DNA of 64,000 bases from NCBI GenBank assembly GCA_964612455.1, contig CAZTCB010000003.1, positions 1 through 64,000 of the forward strand, written 5' to 3'. This DNA is from SFEB01 sp964612455 (GTDB lineage: Bacteria; Bacillota; Clostridia; Christensenellales; CAG-314). Shown here in pieces: positions 48,473 through 57,383 of this stretch. Below the pieces are notes generated by a model, which saw nothing but the letters and a program-made list of their open reading frames with translations, was not told the DNA's origin and made no database searches. The number at the start of each line of letters is the position of its first letter. Within the stretch, counting starts at the first letter, position 1. The translations under genes and the position numbers were made by a program.

Positions 48473-49162
48473 ATCCGCATTAAAAACGGACACGGCGGTT
48501 TTGTCGTCGTCCGAAATCACGGTATCGGCGGTTTGTGCCACCATTATCTTACCTATCGATACTTCGTAAGCGGTTTTTGTTTCGGTTTGGGTATCCGTAA
48601 CTTTTTTTTGATACTCGCGACTCTGAAGGCGTCCGATTATCTTTACTTCCTGACCGACGGGTAAAAATTTAACGAATCTGGCGTTTCGTCCCCAAGCTAT
48701 AGCGGGTATATAATCACTCTTGCCGTACGCCCTGTTGACGGCGAGCAACAAATCGCAAATCTCGCGATTAAAAGGTGTGGTGCGAAAAATCGGCTGTTTA
48801 CACAAAAAACCGTCCAGCTGCACGTCGTTGGGGCTAAGCGTCGGTTCGTACGGAAACAGTTCCCGCACAAACACCGAGAGCAACAGTCTGCTTTTGTTGT
48901 CGACCTGTTTGTTAAAACTACGCAATTGACCTTTAAGCGATATCTGTTGTCCGACGACGAGAGGAAAATTGCATGTCAATCTTTCGCTGACGGTGAGCGG
49001 CAACAGGTCAAAAGTCTGACTTAACCTTGAAACCTTGAGTTTGACGTCGAAAAAGCTTTCGCCGAATACCTCATGCGAAAATACCGGTTCGGCAACAATC
49101 TCTCCCGACAAGCTGACGTTGTTTGTTTCTTCTTTTTCTTGTTTTGTTGCGTACGTAAACAT
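48470..49162 (-). CDS. Two-OB-fold single-stranded DNA-binding-like protein
   Basis: 230 residues. Two SSB-type OB folds: about 16-105 (VSLSGEIVAEPVFSHEVFGESFFDVKLKVSRLS) and about 113-215 (VQLDGFLCKQPIFRTTPFNREICDLLLAVNRAYGKSDYIPAIAWGRNARFV). The second half is closer to classical SSB. There is no acidic DDDIPF tail of normal SSB, though the end is Asp-rich (ISDDDKTAVSVFNAD). Probably monomer or dimer binding ssDNA; function unproven. GAGGAGG precedes ATG. Confidence 0.85.
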   Translation of the reverse strand: MFTYATKQEKEETNNVSLSGEIVAEPVFSHEVFGESFFDVKLKVSRLSQTFDLLPLTVSERLTCNFPLVVGQQISLKGQLRSFNKQVDNKSRLLLSVFVRELFPYEPTLSPNDVQLDGFLCKQPIFRTTPFNREICDLLLAVNRAYGKSDYIPAIAWGRNARFVKFLPVGQEVKIIGRLQSREYQKKVTDTQTETKTAYEVSIGKIMVAQTADTVISDDDKTAVSVFNAD

Positions 49163-49202
49163 AGTTACCTCCTCTTTGTGTTTTTGCCTTTCGGCTCTAA
49201 TC

Positions 49203-50006
49203 CTACTTTACGTTAATATCGTTTTTTATCTGTTTGCCCGTATGGTCTATATAATAGTTGTCGTAATATATCAATTCTTCAACCGTCACGAGTTTTAAAC
49301 CCTTGTCTTTAAGTCCCTGTATTATCACAGGCAAAGCGTCCGTTATATGGTCGCTGTTGTTGTGGCAAAGGATGATATCCCCCGATTTTGCTTTGAGCAC
49401 GCGGGCGGCGATATCGCGCCCCGACAAACCTTTCCAGTCCAGACTGTCGACGCTCCACTGAACGGTAAACAACCCCATACCCGACGCCGTCTCTATCACG
49501 CTGTTGTTATAATCGCCGAAAGGCGGTCTGAACAATTTAACGTTGCCGTGCGTAACGTCCGTTATTTTTTTTATACTCGAGTTTAACTCTTCTGCCTGCT
49601 TGGCAACGGACAAAGTTGTCATTTTGGGGTGAGTTTCGCTGTGAGTGCCTATCGCGTGCCCTTCGTTAAAAATCCGTTCTACGAGTTGCGGGTATTTTTC
49701 GCTCCAGAAACCGACCAAAAAAAATGTAACCTTAACGTCGTGCGCTTTGCAAATATCCAATATCCTTTCGGTTTTGTCCGCTCCCCACGCCGCGTCGAAA
49801 GTGAGAGCGACGCAATCGTCGTTGCGCTCCACGCAATAAATCGGTATCTTGCGCGTAGCGGCGACTATCGCCACGGGCGTAAGGTTTAATACCGCCAAAA
49901 GGACGAAAATCAACGCAATCAACGTCAAAAATCCCAATCTGACTTTAAATACCGACCTTTTTTTAGACGATTTGTCGGTTACCTTTTTATTTTGTTCAAG
50001 CTTCAT
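49203..50006 (-). CDS. pdaB: PdaB-like polysaccharide deacetylase
   Basis: 267 residues. Membrane anchor or signal (about 25-45), then a NodB domain. Metal triad: D71 or D77 in TFDAAWGAD and H122, H126 in GTHSETHPKM. LFRPPFGDYNN (catalytic Arg) and GDIILCHN complete it. The FDAAWG wording is typical of sporulation PdaB deacetylases, needed for spore cortex stability. GAGG precedes ATG. Confidence 0.9.
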   Translation of the reverse strand: MKLEQNKKVTDKSSKKRSVFKVRLGFLTLIALIFVLLAVLNLTPVAIVAATRKIPIYCVERNDDCVALTFDAAWGADKTERILDICKAHDVKVTFFLVGFWSEKYPQLVERIFNEGHAIGTHSETHPKMTTLSVAKQAEELNSSIKKITDVTHGNVKLFRPPFGDYNNSVIETASGMGLFTVQWSVDSLDWKGLSGRDIAARVLKAKSGDIILCHNNSDHITDALPVIIQGLKDKGLKLVTVEELIYYDNYYIDHTGKQIKNDINVK

Positions 50007-50145
50007 GATTGTACCTCAAAAATCCGCATAAAAAATTGTTTTGTTTGGACTACTTTTGTCGAAAAAAATACCGACTCGATTAAGTCGGTATATTGTATTA
50101 AAGGATGGGGCGAAATATTTTTATCTCCGAAAAAAAAGTACGAAA

Positions 50146-50171
50146 AAAAAGCGCCCCGAGAGGCGCTTTTT
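50146..50171. terminator. Bidirectional terminator after gapA
   Basis: AAAAAGCGCC and GGCGCTTTTT around CCGAGA; between gapA and pdaB units. Confidence 0.9.
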
Positions 50172-50189
50172 ATATCTACGTCGCAATTT

Positions 50190-51194
50190 TTATTGCATGA
50201 TAAGGCGGATAAGGTCGACGACTTTGTTTGAATAACCCCACTCGTTGTCGTACCATGCCACGAGTTTAACGAAAGTAGGATTGAGCATGATACCCGCTTT
50301 CGCATCGAATACGGACGTGCATACCTCGCCGACGAAATCACTGCTGACTACGTCTTCTTCCGTATAGCCGAGGATACCTTTCATCGAACCCTCGCTTGCC
50401 TTTTTTACGACATCTTTTATCTCGTCGTAGGTGGCGGGTTTTTCAAGCGTAACGGTAAGGTCGACCACCGAAACGTCGAGGGTGGGTACGCGGAAACTCA
50501 TGCCCGTAAGTTTACCGTTGAGATCGGGAATAACTTTGCCGACGGCTTTTGCCGCACCGGTGCTGCTGGGTATGATATTGCCTGCCGCGGCTCTGCCGCC
50601 TCTCCAGTCTTTTTTACTCGGACCGTCAACGGTCTTTTGGGTGGCGGTGGTCGCGTGGACTGTGGTCATGAGACCTTCTTTAATACCGAACGCATCGTGT
50701 ATCACTTTAGCCAAAGGCGCAAGGCAGTTGGTAGTGCAGCTTGCGTTTGAAACAATCTTGAGGTCAGGCGTATATTTGTCGTGGTTTACGCCCATGACAA
50801 ACATAGGAGCGTCTGCGCTGGGAGCAGTGATAACGACTTTTTTTGCGCCGCCTTGGAGGTGTCCCTGAGCACCTTCGGTCTTTGTGAAAAAGCCGGTTGC
50901 CTCTGCCACGACGTCTACGTCGTGTTTCGCCCAAGGAATGTTTGCGGGTACGGTTTCGTTGTATACGGCTATCTTTTTGCCGTTGACGACTATACCGCCT
51001 TCGGTCGGCTCTATCGTGCCGTTAAAACGACCATGCACCGTATCGTAGCGCAAAATGTAGCACATATACGCCATGTCGGTAAACGCGGGATCGTTGATTG
51101 CTACCACTTCTACGTCGTCGTACGCCATACTCGCACGCAAAACCAATCTGCCGATGCGACCGAAACCGTTGATGCCTACTTTCACTTTTTTCAT
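50190..51194 (-). CDS. gapA: Glyceraldehyde-3-phosphate dehydrogenase
   Basis: 334 residues. NAD-binding INGFGRIGRLVLRA (about 7-20), catalytic Cys in SNASCTTNCLAPL (about 150-162), HATTATQKTVDGPSKKDWRGGRAA and SWYDNEWGYSNKVVDL-type end. Glycolytic. Divergent from fba with a shared promoter region of 143 bp. Confidence 0.98.
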   Translation of the reverse strand: MKKVKVGINGFGRIGRLVLRASMAYDDVEVVAINDPAFTDMAYMCYILRYDTVHGRFNGTIEPTEGGIVVNGKKIAVYNETVPANIPWAKHDVDVVAEATGFFTKTEGAQGHLQGGAKKVVITAPSADAPMFVMGVNHDKYTPDLKIVSNASCTTNCLAPLAKVIHDAFGIKEGLMTTVHATTATQKTVDGPSKKDWRGGRAAAGNIIPSSTGAAKAVGKVIPDLNGKLTGMSFRVPTLDVSVVDLTVTLEKPATYDEIKDVVKKASEGSMKGILGYTEEDVVSSDFVGEVCTSVFDAKAGIMLNPTFVKLVAWYDNEWGYSNKVVDLIRLIMQ

Positions 51195-51265
51195 AATAAA
51201 AAAATCCTCCCCTAACTCCGAAAATAAGTTTACATTATCCCGAAGTTGTGATATATTATATGTAG

Positions 51266-51294
51266 ATTATAAATCAATTTTTTTTTTTTGACAA
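51266..51294. promoter_or_regulatory. Divergent gapA/fba promoter core
   Basis: gapA (minus): TTGTCA (51289-51294), 17-bp spacer, TATAAT (51266-51271). fba (plus): TTGACA at 51288-51293 with a -10-like TATAGT at 51309-51314. The two -35 hexamers overlap on opposite strands, so polymerases would compete. Confidence 0.65.
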
Positions 51295-51337
51295 CTGTTT
51301 ACGACAATTATAGTTGCCAAAAAAACGGAGGAGTTTT

Positions 51338-52261
51338 ATGCCATTGGTAACAACAACCGAAATGTTTAAAAAAGCCTATCACGGCGGATACGCTATCGGC
51401 GCGTTTAACGTCAACAACATGGAGACCATTCAAGGTATAGTAGAGGCAGGCGAAGAAACCCGCTCACCCCTTATTCTCCAAGTGAGCAAGGGTGCGAGAG
51501 ACTACGCCAACATGGTCTACCTTAAAAAACTCGTAGAGGCAGCCGTCCTTACTTCTTCTATCCCCATCGCGCTGCATCTCGACCACGGCGATACGTTTGA
51601 AATCTGCAAACAGTGCGTTGACGACGGATTTACGTCCGTCATGATAGACGCAAGCAAGCTTCCGTTTGAAGAAAACGTCGAGTTGTCCAGACGCGTGGTA
51701 GAATACGCTCACGCACACGGCGTCGTCGTCGAGGCGGAGCTCGGCAAACTCGCGGGCGTCGAGGAGCATGTTTCCAACAAATACGGCTCGTACACCAACC
51801 CTGCGGAAGTACAGGAGTTTGTCGAAAAAACCGGAGTCGACTCCCTTGCAATAGCAATCGGCACCAGTCACGGCGCATACAAGTTTAAAGGCGAACCCAA
51901 GCTCCGTTTCGATATTTTGGAAGAAATCCAAAGTCTCATACCCGACTTTCCCATCGTTTTGCACGGTAGCAGTTCCGTCCCGCAGGCTTTCGTCAACACC
52001 ATCAACAGCTACGGCGGCAACGTAGCAGGCGCGCAAGGCGTCCCCGAAGAAATGCTCCGTCAAGCCGCGTCTATGAGCGTTTGCAAAATCAATATCGATA
52101 CCGATATACGTCTTGCCTGCACTGCGGAAATAAGAAAACACCTGACGGACCACCCCGAGCACTTTGATCCGCGCCAGTATCTCAAACCCGCGCGCGCCGC
52201 AATCAAGGACATGGTAAAACACAAGATACTCAACGTCCTCGGTAGCAACGACAAGGCATAA
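51338..52261 (+). CDS. fba: Class II fructose-bisphosphate aldolase
   Basis: 307 residues. Zinc enzyme of glycolysis. HLDHGDTFEICKQCVDDGFTSVMIDASKLPFEENV (about 80-114), EAELGKLAGVEE, AIGTSHGAYKF and VLHGSSSVP are the metal and phosphate-binding motifs. ATG 51338 (MPLVTTTEMFKK) is preceded by GGAGG and is preferred to a TTG at 51314. Confidence 0.97.
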   Translation: MPLVTTTEMFKKAYHGGYAIGAFNVNNMETIQGIVEAGEETRSPLILQVSKGARDYANMVYLKKLVEAAVLTSSIPIALHLDHGDTFEICKQCVDDGFTSVMIDASKLPFEENVELSRRVVEYAHAHGVVVEAELGKLAGVEEHVSNKYGSYTNPAEVQEFVEKTGVDSLAIAIGTSHGAYKFKGEPKLRFDILEEIQSLIPDFPIVLHGSSSVPQAFVNTINSYGGNVAGAQGVPEEMLRQAASMSVCKINIDTDIRLACTAEIRKHLTDHPEHFDPRQYLKPARAAIKDMVKHKILNVLGSNDKA

Positions 52262-52290
52262 ACGGTATTTTTAACGCTAACACGACGATT

Positions 52291-52323
52291 AAAACGGACA
52301 CCCGCAGGTGCCCGTTTTTTTTT
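52291..52323 (+). terminator. Terminator of fba
   Basis: ACGGACACC and GGTGCCCGT around CGCA with one mismatch, followed by nine T. Confidence 0.88.
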
Positions 52324-52422
52324 GATATCCGATATATAAAACGTAAAAACGCCACCCCGATAAATATAATATGTGACAAATATAAAGTTTTTAGTCAACA
52401 ATGTGTTTTTTTTGTTTATCTA

Positions 52423-52451
52423 TTGACACAAGATTAAATCTGTGCTATTAT
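52423..52451 (+). promoter_or_regulatory. Promoter of the secreted-protein pair
   Basis: TTGACA (52423-52428), 17-bp spacer, TATTAT (52446-52451) with a TGC extension. Confidence 0.85.
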
Positions 52452-52481
52452 TGTAGTACATTTAAATTATAGGAGGTTTTT

Positions 52482-53591
52482 ATGAAAAAATCCAAATCGG
52501 TATCTTTTATCGCGTTTGCCTTGGTTTTGCTGACGTTGTTGACGACAGTATCTTCCGTTGCCATACGTCAACCGGAAAAAGCGTTGGCAATCAACGAGCT
52601 CGCTAACGTCACCGACGTTTACTACTTTACTGACTCGGAGCCGTTAATGAGCAGTAATGAGTTTTATATGTCGTTTTCAGTTTCAATAACGTATGATATT
52701 AATGTCTACATGACCGATCAAATACTTACTGAAAAATGTTACAACGGCGAGTTTTCCATATTCAACGACGCCTACGTGTTTATATTTGAATTAAAGTACG
52801 ATATGATCAGCCCGTCGGTATTAACTACTGTTTTTTCGACGGTAAAGAATCAAGGTTGCTACATTATTTTCATCAGTGCATACAATCTGAGCGAATACTC
52901 AAATACGTCATTTATGCAATACGTAGACGATTTCGCGCTCTGCAATAAAGACCCTTTCTTTTGTTTCGTAAAGAACGCCGTCGAAAATATAATGACTTCT
53001 CAACGCGGACTCAACGATTCCGTCATATTTATTGACGGCAGATTGCTTTACCCTATCGTAGACATAGGCGATACGTATGCTATAGAAGATATGTGCTACG
53101 TTTCTGCGTTTTTAAGAATACTCTTTCGCCATATATGCCAACAGTTAGGGATAACATACACCCCCGACGATTACGAAGCGATGATAGAAGCATTAAACGC
53201 CTACAACGTACACCTATTGGTAAACGTACATGACTATCATTTTGTTGATTTAATGCAACGCGATGGCGAACATTACGTCACGTATGATTTTTATTCGTTT
53301 GAAGACGTAGAGAATGTATTTTCAAATACAATTCACCCTCTATACGCAATCGGAAGGTGGAGCCTGACACAGCAGTTTTACAATCTGCTGATTGATATTC
53401 AGGCTCATTATCAATTGCCAGTATACGCATGGGTTGTCGATGAACTCGAATTTGTTCCGGACGGACTCGACCTGATTACCGACGAAGACTTGACGGAAAT
53501 GTATGAACCTGAATATCTTTTAGATTATGACGTTCTCGACGTCGTGGCTTTATTGGTTACTTTAGGATTGCCCCAGCGGGAATCCGATTAA
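52482..53591 (+). CDS. Secreted hypothetical protein
   Basis: 369 residues. Signal peptide (1-27: MKKSKSVSFIAFALVLLTLL...SSVA). The mature part is acidic and aromatic-rich (many Y, F, D) with DDFALCNKDPFFCFVKNAVENIM and RILFRHICQQLGITYTPDDYEAMIEAL; no family recognised. The base composition is a little more AT-rich than its neighbours. GGAGG precedes ATG. Probably an operon with the LRR lipoprotein 30 bp downstream. Confidence 0.75.
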   Translation: MKKSKSVSFIAFALVLLTLLTTVSSVAIRQPEKALAINELANVTDVYYFTDSEPLMSSNEFYMSFSVSITYDINVYMTDQILTEKCYNGEFSIFNDAYVFIFELKYDMISPSVLTTVFSTVKNQGCYIIFISAYNLSEYSNTSFMQYVDDFALCNKDPFFCFVKNAVENIMTSQRGLNDSVIFIDGRLLYPIVDIGDTYAIEDMCYVSAFLRILFRHICQQLGITYTPDDYEAMIEALNAYNVHLLVNVHDYHFVDLMQRDGEHYVTYDFYSFEDVENVFSNTIHPLYAIGRWSLTQQFYNLLIDIQAHYQLPVYAWVVDELEFVPDGLDLITDEDLTEMYEPEYLLDYDVLDVVALLVTLGLPQRESD

Positions 53592-53620
53592 AAATATTAA
53601 CACAAGGAGAAATGATATTT

Positions 53621-55237
53621 ATGAAAACAAAACGCTTATTACTCTTTTTAATATCGGTATTGATACTGTGTTGCGTTTGCGGAACGTTGACGGCATGTCA
53701 ACAAAACGATCCGGACCCGGATCCGACTCCGAGTGGCCCTTCTACGGGCGTAAATCCTCCCGACGAGGATACTGACCCCTCCTCGGGCGTGACGCCTCCC
53801 GACGAGGATACTAATCTTCCTACCGAAACAAATCCTCCCGTCGAAAATCCCGACCCCTCTACCGACGTAGATCTCAGCAAATTGACACAACTCGATACCC
53901 CTACCAACGTGGCTTTGACGGCAGACAACGAGCTGATATGGGACAAAGTAGACAACGCGTCGAGTTACGTAGTAAAGTTGAATAACTCTACGTACTCCGC
54001 CAAATCAAACGTTTTTGATTGCAAAGTACTCGACACCGCCGCAAACACAGTCAAAATCAAGGCAGTCGGTGACAACAAGACGACCTATAAAGATTCTCAA
54101 TGGACTGATTTTTATTACGAAACCCCGACAAGCGGCTTGAAATACACCAAACTCGATGACGGTAGCGGCTACATAGTAACCAAACAATCCGAAGACTCTA
54201 TAAAAAGCTTTGGGACGCGTATAGTCATACCCGATTACTGCGACGGCTTGCCGGTAACGGAGATAGGAGTGAGTGCTTTTTCCAGTGCTTCTGTCAAATA
54301 CACAGGCAATACGGTGACAAAAAGTATTCGTTTTCCGTCGCATCTGACGAAAATCGGCAGCGGGGCATTCAAGATGTACAACGCTCTGACAAAAGTAAAA
54401 TTACCTGACAGCGTTACGGAACTCAGTGATTCTGTTTTCTTCAGATGTACAAGACTGAGTGAAATTGAACTTTCATCCAACTTAAAAATGATTCCGGGTT
54501 CTGCATTTGCCTACACCGCACTGACGGAGATTGTTATTCCGTCAGGCGTGGAATCAATCTATTCTTCATTTACCAATTGTACCAGCTTAACAAGCGTGAC
54601 CATTCCCGATAGCGTAACGACGATAGGCGGTACTTGTTTTAAAGACTGTACCGTATTGACAACGATTAAAATGTCAAAAAATATACGAGAAATCGATTCT
54701 TCTGCTTTTGAAAATACGCCATGGCTAAACAATCAAACCGATGAATTTATTACCTTCAACGGTAATCTTCTCTATAGATACAACGGCTCAGCCGAAAGAA
54801 TCGATTCGCTACCCGCAGGTATAAAAAATGTAAGTGTGAATGCTTTTTACAACAATAACACCTTAAAGTACGTATCACTGTCCGGGGTGACGTTTGCAGA
54901 CGGCACTATTTTTTATAATTGTACCGCACTCGAAACCATCAGATTGTCAAACGTAAGCGCTTTACCCAATAAACTTGTAAGCCTTTGCAAAGCGCTCACT
55001 ACCGTGATTTTGCCTGATACGATTACTACCGTCACCGGTTCGGCACCCTACAATATGAGTAGCAGTGTAAACGTGTTTTACGAAGGCACGCAGGAGCAAT
55101 TTGAAAAAATCGCCGTCGTCGGCGCAACGACATGGAGCGTTACCGGCGCAACAGTGTATTTTTACACCGAAACGCAACCTACTACCGAAGGCAACTACTG
55201 GCACTACGACGCCGACGGCAATCCCGTCAAGTGGTAA
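53621..55237 (+). CDS. BspA-type leucine-rich repeat lipoprotein
   Basis: 538 residues. Lipobox LTAC (C26) follows an Ala/Leu signal. A Pro/Asp/Thr-rich linker (about 28-85) contains tandem 13-residue repeats (STGVNPPDEDTDP, SSGVTPPDEDTNL). Then a fibronectin-III-like domain (about 88-160) and LRR_5 repeats (about 195-510: TEIGVSAFSSAS, TKIGSGAFKMYNALTKVKLPDSV, TSVTIPDSVTTIGGTCFKDCT). Surface adhesin-type protein. Start ATG 53621 gives the cleaner signal peptide; an in-frame ATG at 53612 is too close to AAGGAG. Confidence 0.9.
   Translation: MKTKRLLLFLISVLILCCVCGTLTACQQNDPDPDPTPSGPSTGVNPPDEDTDPSSGVTPPDEDTNLPTETNPPVENPDPSTDVDLSKLTQLDTPTNVALTADNELIWDKVDNASSYVVKLNNSTYSAKSNVFDCKVLDTAANTVKIKAVGDNKTTYKDSQWTDFYYETPTSGLKYTKLDDGSGYIVTKQSEDSIKSFGTRIVIPDYCDGLPVTEIGVSAFSSASVKYTGNTVTKSIRFPSHLTKIGSGAFKMYNALTKVKLPDSVTELSDSVFFRCTRLSEIELSSNLKMIPGSAFAYTALTEIVIPSGVESIYSSFTNCTSLTSVTIPDSVTTIGGTCFKDCTVLTTIKMSKNIREIDSSAFENTPWLNNQTDEFITFNGNLLYRYNGSAERIDSLPAGIKNVSVNAFYNNNTLKYVSLSGVTFADGTIFYNCTALETIRLSNVSALPNKLVSLCKALTTVILPDTITTVTGSAPYNMSSSVNVFYEGTQEQFEKIAVVGATTWSVTGATVYFYTETQPTTEGNYWHYDADGNPVKW
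53756..53812 (+). repeat. 39-bp tandem repeat in the lipoprotein linker
   Basis: CCTCCCGACGAGGATACT recurs at 53756-53773 and 53795-53812, a 39-bp (13-residue) period. Likely to vary in copy number between strains. Confidence 0.8.
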
Positions 55238-55282
55238 ATCGACAACCGATAGGATTAAAAGAAAAAACGAACCACGCGGTTG

Positions 55283-55318
55283 AAAAACAGCGAGAGAAAT
55301 TTCTCTCGCTGTTTTTTT
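55283..55318. terminator. Terminator after the LRR lipoprotein gene
   Basis: A perfect palindromic stem of 17 bp per arm (AAAAACAGCGAGAGAAA and its complement), then T run; useful in both directions. Confidence 0.92.
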
Positions 55319-55405
55319 AAGTGTATTTCCCGTAGTATGGAGTGTAACAACGTATTAATTTTTTCTATTTAAACAGCACTGTCGACGGGCTTTTTTATTT
55401 TTTAG

Positions 55406-56710
55406 TTAATCTCCTTCTTCCTCGTCAATCCCTTCGGGCTTTGCGGGACCGTCGGTTACCGCTATCGGCAACGGTGCGTCCGACAAGTGACTGTGCGTAA
55501 GAAAAGTCTTTTTATACGTAAGTTTAAGCAAAACGGGAGTGAGCAACGCGCTGACGGCAATGAGTATCAATACGAAAGGCATTATCGACGGATTTACCAT
55601 TCCGTTGTCGATGCCTTTTTGAGTACACACGAGCACGACCTCTGCGCGAGCCATCATACCGATGCCGACTCTTAAGCTGTCTTTGGGACTGTATTTACAA
55701 ATAAGCGAACCGCCTCCCGCGCCCAAAACCTTGCCGACCAACCCCGCCAATACGTAACAAAGACCGAAACCTACGAAAGCCGCGCTGATTCCGTTAAAAG
55801 TAGTGTTGATACCTATATTGGCGAAAAACACGGGCGCAAATATCATATAGTTGCTCATCTCGACTTTGCTATCGATGTATTCGGAGTTTTTTAACCCCGA
55901 CAACACTATGCCGGCAACGTAGGCTCCTGTGATATCCGCAACGCCGAAAAACTTTTCCGCGGCGTAGGCGTATAAAAAACAAACGACAAACCCGAAAATA
56001 GGTATACGACGCATGTGATGGTCCCACTTGCCGTCCATCCATTTAAACAAACGATGTATCAACACTCCGACGCCGACGGCAATCACGAAAAACAGCAGCA
56101 TTTTGCCGACCATGAGTAAAACTTCCGCCGTGCCCCCGTCGGTGTTGTTTTTTAAACCGATGACGACCGACAGCAAGATAACGCCTATTATATCGTCAAG
56201 TATCGCCGCCGCAACGACGCTCGTGCCAACCTTGCTGTTGAGTTTTCCCATTTCCTTGAGCGTTGCTACGGTTACGCTCACGGAAGTGGCTGACAAGATA
56301 ACGCCGTAAAACAGATTGTCGTAGAGATTGGCGGAAATATCGGCAAACCCGCCGTTAAACGCCGTCGCAACGACAAAACCGAGTCCGCACGGCACCACGA
56401 CGCCGAGTATCGTTATTACCACGCAGGGCAAACCTATTTTTTTAAATTGTCTGAAATCCGTCTCGAGTCCGGCGGAAAACATGATAAGGATGACGCCTAT
56501 CTTTGCTAAAAAACCGAGCCCTTCTATCGTGCCGTCGACGTCGTCGGTAAAAATCGTCTGACCGGGAATATACCTGATGAGTCCGAGCAACAATCCCGCG
56601 ACCAACATACCTATGACCTGAGGCAAACCGAGACGTTTACAGCAGATGCCTAAAAATTTAGACAATAATAAAATCAATGCCAACGGCAATAAAATTTCAA
56701 AATAGTCCAT
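55406..56710 (-). CDS. Cation:proton antiporter (CPA2/KefB-NapA type)
   Basis: 434 residues, about 12 membrane helices. GLPQVIGMLVAGLLLGL near the N-terminus, MFSAGLETDFRQFKK, and AAAILDDIIGVILLSV with the ion-binding DD (about 170) define the Na+/H+ exchanger family of CPA2. The tail is short, acidic and hydrophilic (PAKPEGIDEEEGD), with no TrkA-N domain. Ion not determinable. AAGAAGGT precedes ATG. Confidence 0.92.
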   Translation of the reverse strand: MDYFEILLPLALILLLSKFLGICCKRLGLPQVIGMLVAGLLLGLIRYIPGQTIFTDDVDGTIEGLGFLAKIGVILIMFSAGLETDFRQFKKIGLPCVVITILGVVVPCGLGFVVATAFNGGFADISANLYDNLFYGVILSATSVSVTVATLKEMGKLNSKVGTSVVAAAILDDIIGVILLSVVIGLKNNTDGGTAEVLLMVGKMLLFFVIAVGVGVLIHRLFKWMDGKWDHHMRRIPIFGFVVCFLYAYAAEKFFGVADITGAYVAGIVLSGLKNSEYIDSKVEMSNYMIFAPVFFANIGINTTFNGISAAFVGFGLCYVLAGLVGKVLGAGGGSLICKYSPKDSLRVGIGMMARAEVVLVCTQKGIDNGMVNPSIMPFVLILIAVSALLTPVLLKLTYKKTFLTHSHLSDAPLPIAVTDGPAKPEGIDEEEGD

Positions 56711-56738
56711 AAAAATTTACCTTCTTTAGCAAATATAA

Positions 56739-57383
56739 TCAATTAAATTCCGCAAGAAACTCGTCCGCCGACTTTGCGTCCACAAAAGTCGCGGTTTTCA
56801 GTATCCCGCACTCGTAATAATCGACTCCTGCTTGCGCACAGAGAAATTTTACGAGTCTTTCGGCGCGCAAGTTTTCGTTGCCGCAAGACAATACAAAACG
56901 CAACGTGACGGCGTCGACGCGCTCGGCGGCAAAAATCATTTTGCCGACCTTTTTGGTCACGACGGCGTTGTTTTTGTCGATAAAATCTATTGCAAAATCC
57001 AAATCGTTTGCTATACCGTCTATATTGATTTTGTCGGCAAACGGGCAATTTACCACGTACTCGGCAGAGTTGGCAATCGCGGCGAGGTTGGGGTTTTTAC
57101 TCACGTTAAAAACCGCAGTCGCTTCTATCCCCTTTGGACAAGCGGCGTTAAACCGCGCCAAAAAATCCGCCGTATCGTCGGTATCGACGGTCACGTACTC
57201 GGCAACGCTCTCCACTCCCGCAGGGATAGGCGGTGAAAAATAAACCTTCATATGCGGGTTATAACCGTTGGTATAATTGACGTCCACTTTCGCACGCTTC
57301 AATATGCGTAAAAAAACGCGCAACAAATCCACGTGACTGACGGAAGACGCGGGAAAGAGTTTTGAATATTTAACGACAACCAT
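56739..57383 (-). CDS. DUF2344 / TIGR03936 radical-SAM-linked protein
   Basis: 214 residues. VVVKYSKLFPASSVSHVDLLRVFLRILKRAKVDVNYTNGYNPHMKVYFSPPIPAGVES is the family signature. Normally next to, or fused with, the TIGR03960 radical SAM gene, as here (14-bp overlap, AGGAGGG before ATG). Function unknown; some homologues lie near RNase G and ribosomal protein L21 genes, which are not in this window. Confidence 0.9.
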   Translation of the reverse strand: MVVVKYSKLFPASSVSHVDLLRVFLRILKRAKVDVNYTNGYNPHMKVYFSPPIPAGVESVAEYVTVDTDDTADFLARFNAACPKGIEATAVFNVSKNPNLAAIANSAEYVVNCPFADKINIDGIANDLDFAIDFIDKNNAVVTKKVGKMIFAAERVDAVTLRFVLSCGNENLRAERLVKFLCAQAGVDYYECGILKTATFVDAKSADEFLAEFN

